64,000 nt of DNA from Mactra quadrangularis (Eukaryota > Mollusca > Bivalvia > Venerida > Mactridae), in NCBI GenBank assembly GCA_025267735.1, contig CM046304.1, positions 24,493,381-24,557,380 on the forward strand, read 5' to 3'. Both the position numbers and the translations under genes were made by a program. The notes below the pieces were generated by a model. That model was given only the letters and a program-made list of their open reading frames with translations, did not search any database and was not told the DNA's origin. This document shows, piece after piece, positions 35,960-47,000 of this stretch. Positions within the stretch are counted from its first letter, which is position 1; every line of letters begins with the position of its first letter.

Positions 35960-36034
35960 GGAGACGTAGTGGGATTCGAACCTACAATGTTCGGATTACA
36001 AGTCAAGTATCACATCCACTTGGCTATTCATCCC
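35960..36034 (-). mobile_element. tRNA-like (Thr-type) sequence, probable SINE head
   Basis: Read on the minus strand it has an A box (TAGCCAAGTGGATG), a CTTGTAA anticodon-like loop and a B box (GTAGGTTCGAATCCCAC). The ends GGGATGA and CGTCTCC pair poorly, so it is called a SINE head or pseudo-tRNA. Confidence 0.55.
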
Positions 36035-36331
36035 GCTGTTTTGAGTAACATTTTATTTCATATATAAATTTACTATAGCCAAATTTTGCACCTTTCTTTC
36101 ATAACATACAATTGCCACAATACCTGAATAGAAAGGCTTTTTACGTGTGAATTTTTTAAACCCATGGTTATATTACTTATTTCATTTAAGGCCTAGCTAC
36201 AATACAAAATTATTAATTTTATTATTATTTATAAAATATTAAATAATTATTTTCCCGGCATCCATCTTCCTTCGTACTTCCTTTAAGTAAAACAAACCCG
36301 ACCCCGGAACGTCCGACAATACGTCTTAGTT

Positions 36332-36402
36332 TCTCATTCTCGTTCCCAGAGGCTACTTAATCGAGAATCTTGATAACCTTGGGATACGAGAATGACGTTT
36401 CT
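36332..36402. mobile_element. TTCTCGTACCC-family mini-palindrome
   Basis: ATTCTCGTTCCCAGAG at the left faces CTTGGGATACGAGAATGA at the right, with TTGATAACC between. Related copies lie near 34395-34460 (half), 38962-39035 and 58135-58195. Confidence 0.65.
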
Positions 36403-37565
36403 AGATACATGTTTCGATAATATCTAAATGATTTCTTACAATCAAGTTTATCTATTTCATAGGATGTATATATGGCAACAACAAACTATATTGAAGGACA
36501 TTTTGGAATCTCCCAGAACACTTAAGATTCAACAAGCACACATAAGATTTTCTTCTCATTAAAAACTTTATTCTAAGTGCTAGATCAATGACAATGACAA
36601 CAATGACAATGAATTTATTTGCAATAGGAGGCCTACAGCCCATAATACACATACATAATGTTTTACATAATATAGTGACATAAAAATTACAACATGAAAA
36701 TATAACACAAAAGAAAAAAAAGATACAGTAGTATCACAAGTATACAAGTTCAATATTTATGTATAATTGTCATCATAATACACAAAGTTAATCTTAGTTA
36801 AAAAGTTTCTAAAGTCCTTTCTCGTAATTTAAATGCCTCAAATATATATTTTGAGGTAGAAAATATAATATCACTGTATTGATTGGTCATTATAGAAATG
36901 AATAATTGATCTTTAATGGTACAATTTAACCAGTCATCTTTGAAATAACGCTTGGTTCGTTGTACAAGGGTCAGACAATCAAGAAATGTATTTCATTTTC
37001 TATAGTATATATGTATATGTTTCGTTTTAAACATATTGGATAAAATTTTAAGTCTCTATCAATTTTAACATGTCTACCCTTTTCAATCATTAGGTGATGA
37101 CTAGAACATCTAAAGTTAGATCAAGTGCTTTAATTGGTAACTTAAAGGTTCAGATAAATATTTTTCTGGTTCTAATACACTTTTAAACAGTTTATAACAT
37201 AAACTTTTAGACGAGGTATTTATATCTCCGAGTAGTTCTTGTTTACAACAGTCAATAAGTCTCTGTTTAAGTATTTTCAAGAATACCCTCGAATCACCGA
37301 CTTGTCCAGCTATCCAAGCGTACCCAAACCCATATTGAAAAAGTAAACGTTTAATATATGTTGCCCATGTTGTTCGCCCATGTTCATCCAATCGCCTTAA
37401 TATCAAATAACACTGTTTGGGATATCTCGTTAGTGCCATCTTAGTAAGTTTCAGCCAGTACTTTATGCATCTTTCAAAATATGAGATTTTTAAAGGTAGG
37501 CGACCACACTCACTTAATGCCAAGATATTTGTAACATTTTGATTTAAACAAGCTATTTTCTTGCA

Positions 37566-37598
37566 GAAACGAACTTGAACCTTTTCAACTGCATTACA
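37566..37598. repeat. 33-bp direct repeat, left copy (LINE sequence)
   Basis: TTGAACCTTTTCAACTGCAT is the recognisable core. The whole 33 bases recur at 38170-38202 with two differences. The repeat is part of the LINE frame and flanks a 571-bp insert. Confidence 0.85.
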
Positions 37599-38169
37599 AC
37601 AGGCCCGGATTTACCGGGGGCACAGGGGACACGTGCTCCCCCACCTGGCCCGACAGATATTGACTCTCATACAAAGAAAAGGGCACAAAATCGGCACCAT
37701 CAAAGCAATATCAACTCGACTTTTATATTGATTTTAATATAAAATCATCCATCCGAGCTATAAAAAAAGATAATGATCTAAATTGATACATTCAAGCATC
37801 TCAGGGTACCCAGATCGGGCCTTATCAAGCGTTCAAATCATTGATCGTGCAAGTGTATGGTCCCTCTATACAGACACATCGATACCAATTGTTTATTGTC
37901 TATATTACACATACCTCAACAGTATATTTAAGACCGTCACCAGTGTAATTACCATGGTAACTAGCTTACGAGGCCTAAATTTGGTTATTGTGCACTCTCT
38001 AATCTTATTTACTAGTGGATATCATCGGCGTTTTCATAGCAAGTTAGACAGCGAAAAGACGAGGACAGCTAGTCGATTCTAGGACATTTGCCCCCCGGAC
38101 ATTTGCCCCCTTTTTTCGACAGGGCGGACATTTGCCCCCCCCCCTGAGTTTTTTGAAGGGCGGACATTT
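37599..38169. other. 571-bp insertion between duplicated LINE segments
   Basis: The insert starts with a GCCCGGATTTACCGGGGGCA block and ends with a short tandem of GGACATTTGCCCCC units (38082-38170). Its plus-strand frame at 37783-38082 has no recognisable domain. The origin is unknown. Confidence 0.6.
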
Positions 38170-38202
38170 GAAGCGAATTTGAACCTTTTCAACTGCATTA
38201 CA
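38170..38202. repeat. 33-bp direct repeat, right copy (LINE sequence)
   Basis: This is the partner of 37566-37598 and restores the reading of the LINE protein (VEKVQIRF on the minus strand). Confidence 0.85.
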
Positions 38203-38256
38203 TTGTAATGTTATATTGTAACAATATTGATAACCTCATATTTCGGATGAGAACAA

Positions 38257-38439
38257 TTTTTTTTTTTTTTTGGTTTCTTTAACGTCGCATTCAACACATA
38301 TATAGGTCATATACACGACGGCCAGCTCTTCCTACTACAGGGTTCCTGGACACTTTTTCTATCACCAGTACTAACTTACCCTACCACGAGGCCGACAACT
38401 CATGTATAGGGTATGACCTGCCGCGACCGGGATTCGAAC
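38257..38439 (-). mobile_element. Complete SINE with 14-bp target duplication, inside the LINE
   Basis: TCGGATGAGAACAA is repeated exactly at 38243-38256 and 38440-38453. On the minus strand the element begins with a tRNA-like B box (TTCGAATCCCGGTCGCGGCA). It continues through TGGTAGGGTAAGTTAGTACT and GTCCAGGAACCCTG to an A-rich tail, the T run at 38257-38270. This defines the 3' boundary of the SINE family scattered through the window. Confidence 0.92.
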
Positions 38440-38961
38440 TCGGATGAGAACAAGACTATGGGTTTAACAATTGCGTCAAATAATTTAAATGCTTCATGGT
38501 GTTGAAAATATCCAAATTTTCGTTGATAACGTAATATCATTGCTGTAGCCTTTGCTGCTTGTATAGCTAGTGTATTTATTGTCTTAGCCCATGTTAATTT
38601 GGGTGTAATTTAACGAACCTAGATATCAGTACCAATCATTGCGTAAATTTTGAGTTTCAGTATTTTATACTTTTTGAATTAAAGAGTAGTTCAAGAAATT
38701 CACACTCCTATTTGATTTTCTCGACTTCAAACCTAAAAATACATCTGTTGTAGTAAGTGGTTTGGGGATTTTTTCTGTTGCTTTTCACCCATATAGATAC
38801 AGTATACCTAAAATAGCTGTTGTACAAACTAGTTCCAATATTTGTCATTTTTTATCTTGCTGATCTAACTAAAAAGCCAAATGAACGACGATTATTTTTC
38901 ATTTTGTTTTATTCTGAACTGAGTATCAATTTCAAACTTGATTTTCTCAATAACATGCACC

Positions 38962-39035
38962 CTTCTCGTACCCAGAGTCTAGTAGGGTCATCGATACTAT
39001 CTAGAATATTGATAACCTAGGGGTACGAGAATGCC
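38962..39035. mobile_element. TTCTCGTACCC-family mini-palindrome
   Basis: CTTCTCGTACCCAGAGTCTA faces TAGGGGTACGAGAATG, with ATATTGATAACC inside. The layout is the same as at 36332-36402 and 58135-58195. Confidence 0.72.
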
Positions 39036-40550
39036 TACTATATATAACAATTCTGTACATGTTTGTTGTCGATACATTGACTAACATCCAGATTTTCTGT
39101 GCAAGTAAAAAAAATAAAACAAGTTAAAGTTACAACTGGTCTTCATGGCTGACTGATAATTATCTTTCTACTGACTGTAGAAAAACACTTTCTTATCACT
39201 GACGTAGCATACATATATGCATAGAATAATATATCAATACTTGAATCAACACTGATCAGATTGTAAATCTTGATTAGTCAATATATCATGTCTCACATAC
39301 TGGTCATCTAGCTTAGTGCACTTCAAGTGCGGATCAGTGCACTTCAAGTGCACTAGGGTCATATATAGGTTCATCGCTAGTGTGTTAACTTAGTGTGAAC
39401 TCAACTGCACTTGTAATAATGTTCAAACTTTGATTCAAAAATTCATTCATAATTACATTGAAATATAATAATGCTGATGATTCAACTTTTCTTTGATCAT
39501 GTTTCTGTTCTTAAGAGTTAAATCTTTATTACATTGGTTTCATAAATATGGTAGCCCTTAGAGGTCAATCTACTTTTTCATCAGCCAGTATTTTTGTAAT
39601 CTACAAATTATCTTGAATTCAATGGGGGTAATACTTTTCTCCAAATATAGACTTTTTTTTCATTTTTTAATTGATAATCATAAAACATTCGAACGACAAC
39701 GCCTTTTGAAATAATTTTATTTTTTAAATACAGTAGGCCAACACACATGTTCATGGCCGCAGTTTAAACTCGTCCACACTATGGTATAGGTTTTAGCAGC
39801 CAACATATTCCCAATTTAGTGTATTGGTATTTTTGTCTGTCCTGCATTAACAACCACCACATGCCCAAAACAAAATACAAAATATGTCTATAAATCAAAC
39901 TGATCCTAATTTCGTCCATTTGATTCAATAATATTCAAATTTACGCGCTCATGAAATTCGCTTTGGTAGTTTTAACGAGCATGTAGAACGTATGTCAACA
40001 CCGGTAAACCCTGAGTGACTTGTAAATAGACAGGCTCGCTGAAATGCAATCAGTAAAAGTTGTAGAGCACTGTGTCATACAAAAATAGCGTTATGTGCTA
40101 ATCGGAGAATACCTAGGGTAAATTATGTTGTATTTTAGATTAATCATTGTTAATTTTGTTTAAAAAAGTCACTTTAATGTTATGACAGCCTGTAAATAAA
40201 AAGAATACTACAAGTTGACTTGAGTGACGTAAATGTAAACAAATGATACTATTAGCATGCAAACTTTTTCTTCCATGTTAGATTAAGTGTTTTCACTGAC
40301 TGTAATGTTGACCTTACTGAGGGATTAGAAAGCCACAAGGTTATCAAATATTTAAAGGTATAAAAGACTCAAGCTAGAGGGTATTATGTTCTATGTTCAG
40401 GGGTTAAATCCACAGGTGTCAAACAAAATTTCCTTCTAATTTGTTTCGAGTTGCAGTTTGGTACTTGTATGTCTGTGAATTTTAGACCAAATGACAACAT
40501 ACATGTGTCAGGGGCATATATTATTGAAATGTCTTGGGTAAGAAAAATAT
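39036..40550. other. Upstream region of the ArsS-like gene, no gene seen
   Basis: No coding exon is recognisable. A noncoding first exon and promoter of the downstream gene probably lie here, because the first coding exon follows a splice acceptor. I cannot place them from sequence. A small palindromic duplication of GTGCACTTCAAGTGC type occurs at 39317-39352. Confidence 0.4.
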
Positions 40551-40557
40551 GCAGCTT

Positions 40558-40624
40558 GACTGGGACTCGAACCAAGGACCTCTAGCTTACAGGGCGAGTG
40601 CTCTCCCAACTAAACTATCCGGTA
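40558..40624 (-). mobile_element. tRNA-like sequence, probable SINE head
   Basis: On the minus strand it has an A box (TAGTTTAGTTGGGAGAGCA), a TGTAA anticodon-like loop and a B box (TTGGTTCGAGTCCC). It lies just upstream of the first coding exon of the ArsS-like gene. I see no matching acceptor stem, so it is not called a tRNA gene. Confidence 0.6.
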
Positions 40625-40791
40625 GCTTACATATCCTTCTTCCAATCATGTGAACAGGTAAGTGCCATGACAGAAATATTTTCTGAGAGATCGATAGAAC
40701 TTTATTACCCCTTGACCTCAATTCTCCTGTTTGATCCCTAAATGTATATGTAATGATTAATATATATTTACTTTCATTTTAGTTAAACTTC

Positions 40792-40800
40792 ATGATTTAA
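40792..40800 (+). promoter_or_regulatory. Minimal upstream ORF (ATG ATT TAA)
   Basis: A start codon followed by one sense codon and a stop, ending two bases before the main ATG at 40803. It lies between the splice acceptor (40781-40782) and the main start, so it should be in the mRNA. Such a short uORF can reduce initiation at the main start; that effect is inference. Confidence 0.5.
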
Positions 40801-40802
40801 AG

Positions 40803-41021
40803 ATGATGTCACGTTACAGAGGACTATGTGTCTCAGGTCGTCATCTATATGTCCACGGTAGAAGATACATCACTCAGACTGTCTCCCTTCAGTCTACTGA
40901 TTTACCTGATTATAACACAAATGTCAACACCCATGAACACAAGTTGACAAGGCCAAGTGCACCAAAACCAAAGCAAGCTCAGAAATGGAAAGGACTTGCT
41001 GATTTGCCAGCCAGAACAAAG
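40803..41021 (+). CDS. ArsS-like exon 1: presequence and linker (residues 1-73)
   Basis: It follows a CTTTCATTTTAG acceptor and ends at an AAG|GTACTA donor in phase 0. MMSRYRGL and GRRYITQT give a net positive, acid-free start of about 30 residues, consistent with mitochondrial import. The rest is Pro/Lys-rich. ATG codons at 40803 and 40806 are adjacent, and the first is chosen. Confidence 0.85.
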
Positions 41022-44000
41022 GTACTAAACTCAATTAAAAGAGGTAGAACTTTGCCCACTGAGGAATTTATTACTGGTACAGTATAACCACTGCATAGCA
41101 GCCCTCTACAGAACAAATCCTCTGCAAAACAACAGCTTTTGATACCTAGGTGTAATTTTAATTTCATTTAACCTCTGCAGAGCAACAATCTCTGAACAGA
41201 AACACACTAGTCTCTTCCAGTGGGTGTTGCTCTAGAGGGGTTTTACTGTATACTCAAAATTGACTTTTCTTTTTTATTTAGGTTTTTTTTATAATTTTTC
41301 TCAACTTAAATGATTGTTTTGGTCAGTAGGATACCTGCAACATTTGTTGACTGATTTTAATTGCTGACTGCAGCAAGCTCTACCCTTCTATGAAATTAAA
41401 AGTAATGTTGATCCCATATAAAAGGGAAAGTGTGTACTGGTAAAAATTGTCAACTAGGGTTGGTTAGGTGTGGCTCATAAATAATATGATATAAAGATAT
41501 TAAAATAAGTATTGATGGATGGTGTCATAATTCAGAACATAGTAAAAATATTAATGCAAACATTTCCTTAAATTTTCATGAGCACTTGCACAAATTATTA
41601 TGTTTTATTGTAAAATTAATCAATTAGCTTGACTATATGAAATCAGTAATTTTCACCAGTCATTGGAAATTTTAACTTACCACAGGCATTGGGCTGGTAA
41701 GTCAAGGTCATGTGATGACTGTTAGAAATGACTATAGTAAACAATTCTATACATTTAGATATACAAATGTATGATAATGCATGTTTCAATTTGGACCTTA
41801 AGTGAAGTACAGTTAAAGCTTTAAAACCAGTGCACATTTTCTCAAATACTCTAAAAAACATTTAGTTAGTAAGTCAATTTCATAAATTGTGTAGTTCAAA
41901 GGAAAATTTTTTACCCTCATAAAAATTCAAGGTAAAGTCAGAAGGTTAATAAACATAACTATGATATGTTATTCAAAATGTACCAAATATTATACATAAT
42001 TCAATAATATTTGGAATTGATTTGCCAAAAAATAACTGTAATATGAATGTTTCTTGCTTTTGACTTATGATGATTTTTATCATAAGAATTTTTGTGAAAA
42101 GCGCCACAGATCCTAGAAAAACCAGAATTCTCTGAATATCAGACTTTTTTGTCTGCCTGGACAATGTCTAGTTTTCAGAGTTTTTACTGTATTAACTAAT
42201 CTGTTATATCTTTGCTGTAGGAGTCATTGATACCTTCAACACTAAAAGAAATGGAAGCAGATGAAGACTTCAAGGTCACAGCTGCAGATTTAAAAAGACT
42301 TGGACAAAAAGGTATGACTAGAGAGGAAAGGAAAAGGAGACAAAGAGCCTTAGATGATCTTGGTGTTCCTGACTTTAAACAATTTTGGAAACAGAAGAAT
42401 ATTGAAGCTGGTTTGACAGGTTTGTAGCATTTCATTGTTTATTTTTGTGTTTTTGGTCTTTTGTCAACTGACAGAATCAAAATAAGGGCTTCAAAAGAAC
42501 AAGAGTTTAACTTTAATTCTTTTATATTTTGTAATCCTAACATTTTTAAATGGATTTAATAAATGCATAACATTTTATTGTTACATGTATTAAAAAAAAA
42601 TTATTTTTGTATATGGAAACATGTTTGCTGCAATGTACATTTTAAGCTCAAATAAGTTTATCTATTTATATGGAAGCATTGTTCCAGTGGTAGGATGAAT
42701 GCTAAGAAATAAATAGGTCAAGAGTTCAGACCTCACTAGGGGGCTCTGCTTATTTCCTTGAGCAAGAAATGTACCTACAGTTGTTCTATTCTGCAAATCA
42801 CTGACTAAGCTAGCCAAGCGCTCCCGAATCATTTTTTATTAATTTTTTATTAATTATAAATTGATTAATTATTTCTTGTAGTAAATGAAGATATTTTGAA
42901 AAAGAAAACAATAGAATTACTTCAAGTGAATATTGGAATATATTGTAATCAAGCGTGCAATCACTGTCATGTTGAATCTTCACCGAGGAGGAAGGAAATG
43001 ATGGATCGACATACAGCTGATCAATGTATTGAAGTACTTGCTAACAGTCCTAATGTCCACACGCTTGACTTAACTGGTAAGATTTGCATTACCCTGTTAG
43101 AACTATTACCACTAGGCATGCCTGAGTATTTCTATTCTTCTGAAGATTGAAAGCTAGCAAGCTATCTTCACTCAGACAAAGTTTGTAGACTTTCTAATTT
43201 CTTATGATATACGTGAAGTAATTACTTATCAAGGTCATCAATTTACTTGTCTGTGACATAACTTTGTAACCTTAACTTCAAAATGACTAGAAATTGGTAT
43301 AGGTGTTCATTGCAAATACTTAAAAGGACAGTGCATAAGAACCATTTCTCCATTGTGTGTACACATGGAGTTATTCTTCTTTGAATAATTATCTGTAATA
43401 CACTCCTAAGGAAATTTCTGTGTAATGCCTTTTGAAAGCACTTATTTCTAGTGTACATGTTCTACAAAACAGTTTTGCTTCAAACTAAAATCCATAATGG
43501 CAACTTCCACAAATAAAACTTCAGAGCTGTGTACTTACATGGCCTCCATGTTTGTTTGACCAATGCCTGAATGTTCTCGATAAGGAATGCAGTATAAGTG
43601 ACTTATGACATTCTCATTTTCTTGTTTTATTTAAGGTGGTGCACCAGAACTATGTTCAGAGTTTAGACATTTAGCATCTGCTGGTAGAAAGTTAAACAAA
43701 ACTGTTATCACAAGATCTAATCTAACAGCTTTGTTAGAGCCAGGTAGGTTGTAGGGTATTGTCATATTTTGTTACTTTGTCTTTGAAACAATTAACTTAT
43801 AATGATGATATGATGATAATGATATGGTGATAATGATGGTGATGAGGATAATAATAATAATGATGATGAAATAATGATAGTAATGATAATAAAATAATGA
43901 TAATAATAATGAAAATGATAACTTTTGATGATTATGATGAGGATGATGACGACTATGATGATGAGGATGATAATGATAATAATGATTATTATTATAATAT

Positions 44001-47000
44001 TGGTATTAGGTAATTAGCTACAGTAAATTTTACCCTATAGGAGCAATATAATAGAAAGGTATTGACTCTTTAATTTTAGGAACATGGTTAAGCAGAAAAA
44101 CTTTGTAGCTTGTGAGTGCCTAGGTAGACAAACATAATATTTTGAATTCCTGGTATTATCTATTGTGAAAAAAGGTTTGCCTCTCAACTAACATTATTAT
44201 TTTGGTTTTTCTATAGGACAAGAGGACACAGTAGAATTCTTTGCTAGTGAAGGTCTACAAGTAGTAGCATCCTTACCATGTTATAGTTCTAAGAATGTTA
44301 ACACACAACGTGGTAGTGGAGTGTTTGATAGAAGTATACATGCTTTATTAATGTTAAATGATGTAGGATATGGTAAACCAGGGTCTGGATTACAACTTGA
44401 TCTTGTGTATAATCCATTAGGTAAGTATACATGTTCATCCATTAACTTCAGTGTTAAATGTAGGATCAGACACATTTGGGATCAGGCATTATTTCTATTT
44501 TTGAATTTGGGATCAGGCATTATTTTCAGTGTTAAATTTAGGATCAGGCATTTTTTAATGTTAAATTTAGGATCAGACTTTATTTTCTATGTTAAATTTG
44601 GAATCAGGCATTATTTCTAATGTTAAATTTGGAATCAGGCATTATTTCCTATGTTGAATTTTAAATCGAGCATTTTTTCCTGTGTTAACTTTGGTAGCAG
44701 GCATTATTTCCAGAAAGTCTTTCCTGTGAGGCTCATAATTGTTAGAAGTGACAAATTCAATTAATGAGGCAACACAGCAAAGTCTTGCATGTGAGTCATA
44801 TGATTTATTTAAAGTAAGGTTGTTCTATAATTTATATTTTAGGTGCATTTTTGCCTCCAGCTCAAGGTGCACTAGAGGACAAATACAAGGAAGAATTGAT
44901 GTCAGTATTTGGTATAGAGTTCAATAACTTATATACTATAACTAATATGCCCATCAAAAGATTTGCTGATTTTCTCTATAGGAGGTTAGTGATTTTATTT
45001 CTTAGTTGGTTACTGCCACTGTTCAACAACAGACACCTCCCAATATCAACCAACCTATAACAACAGCCATCTGTTAATATCGTCCACTCCTCTTAACTCT
45101 TAACCTGCTCTGTTTAAATAATGGACTTGACTTGTCTTAAAATTGGAGCAGTTCATACAATTCACTGGAGATTTAAGTTGCTACAGCAAACTTGATTGGC
45201 CATCAATACAGAGACTGGATTTACTGCACACAGTATGATGTAGAACACAATCTAATTGAGTTACTTCCTTCAATAGAATTAAATCTTATATTACCATCAA
45301 CAAATACAGAAAATGGTATATAACAATAATAATAATTTACACCTGGGTGGAGTTGAACAACTGTATGTTAATTTCTTGCTCAAGGAAAACAGGTATTGCT
45401 CCTAGTGGGGTTTGAACCAGGGACCTCTTCATCTGTGAGCCCATGTCCTCCTACTGGATCATTGCTCCTCTCGCTGATTCCAAATTTTTAAACATTGCAA
45501 TATACTATAAAATACTATAAATTGATCAGTTGAATGTTGATGTATTATTTTTGTTATATTATAGAAATGAGTTAACAGACTATATGGAATTATTGGTAAG
45601 AAATTATAATCCATCAACAGTAGATAATATGATGTGTCGTAACTTACTTAGTGTAAACTGGGATGGTAGATTATATGATTGTGATTTTAATCAACAACTT
45701 GACATTGAGATGACCTCTACAAGTAGGTTGTTTTTATCTGGAGTTTGATGTTTACAGACAAGTTAAATATAAATATCAACTTGTTAGGATCAAAATGCAC
45801 TTTAGTAAAAGTTAATTATTAAAAAATTAATATTGAAAACTGTGGTATAAAATATGTACTACATGCAGTCACCGCGAAACATGGCGGACCGACGGACATG
45901 TCCGGCAAAAATTTAGAAGGTCCGTCGATTTGCGCAGGTTCACAGGACCGACTGTCCGGCAAAATCTACTTCTGAGAATATTAACATTTATCCGAAAACG
46001 GGACAATTTTTATGTCAACGATACGATAATTCCTTGCTTTATTTTAATTAGTTAAAAAATATAAATAGACATGCAATCGGCAAGCAGAGTTGTCGTATAT
46101 TCGGCGAGAAAGTAACGTTAACTAATTTACGACAATTGTCATATTATGTGACAAGTTGACCGTGAAGTCAGTTACTATATATGCCATGAGTATTTCGGTA
46201 TTTATCATAATAATTTCAAGTTGTAATATTGACTTATTACGTCACAAATTGTCGTGTTCACGGGGGAGTCGATATTTTAATTGTTTGCAGCAATTAAAAT
46301 CAATATTAATCTTTTGTTTGGTGACGAACATGTTTTCGCAACTTCGAACGAAAAATTGATGTTAGCAATTTAATATGTGTGTCAAATAATGGCCGGTTTT
46401 GAAAGAAAACGATATCGGCGATTGCAGAAAATTGATTTTCTTTGTTTCAATTTACTTATAATTGTCAATGACGCATAAAATGAAACCTAACAAATTTTCA
46501 ACGAATGTGCGTATTCTATCAATGTGCATAGACGCACAGTGTCGTTTGCTGATCGTGAAAGGAATGAAAGCATGATGTTGTCTATCGATATGAATGGAAG
46601 AAAACGCAATACCGTCTACCTAACAGTTTATGACTCGTAATTGTGGAATTCACTCTTATATTTCAAAAATAGCGCAGATTTTCGGCACAAACGCGCGAAC
46701 TTAAAATCATAAACAAAATTGTAAAATTTTCACAAAAGTAATCGTCAAAAACCTGTTTTGACATTAATTTACAACAAAATAATGCTATTAATCACAATTT
46801 AGAATTCTATTTCGTAAAAATGAAATCCCTTCGATCATTGTGTCGTTATGCTATTTATTTTCGCAACCCAGGAAAATATAAGTAAAACATTCTTAAATCT
46901 TAGTCAGTAATGTAATAAGCTTACACCAAGAGTGTAAGTAAGGATAGAAAATGTAAACTTTAATTAAAGAGCATAAACTGAACAATTTAACTTATTCTAA

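Larger units (their letters stand above)
36780..38650 (-). pseudogene. Degenerate LINE (non-LTR retrotransposon) pol, C-terminal part
   Basis: The minus strand encodes a broken protein resembling the region after the reverse transcriptase in molluscan jockey/CR1-like LINEs. The first part is near 38610-38460 (WAKTINTLAIQAAKA, then AFKLFDAIVKPIV), followed after insertions by VEKVQVRFCKKIACL, then SECGRLPLK, YFERCIKYWLKL, TWATYIKRLL and FLKILKQRLIDCCKQE. The longest open piece is 37523-37116. Further pieces continue to about 36790 with frameshifts (KGRHVKI, YIFEAFKLRE). A SINE and a 571-bp insertion split it. It has no catalytic YXDD in the window and cannot encode an active enzyme. Confidence 0.82.

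Noticed and set aside
35960..36034. Functional tRNA-Thr gene on the minus strand
   Set aside because: The acceptor stem pairs poorly and the anticodon stem is imperfect.
44321..44620. Extension of exon 5 of the ArsS-like gene into the following minisatellite
   Set aside because: A GTAAGT donor at 44421 and conserved continuation in the exon at 44843 show the true boundary.
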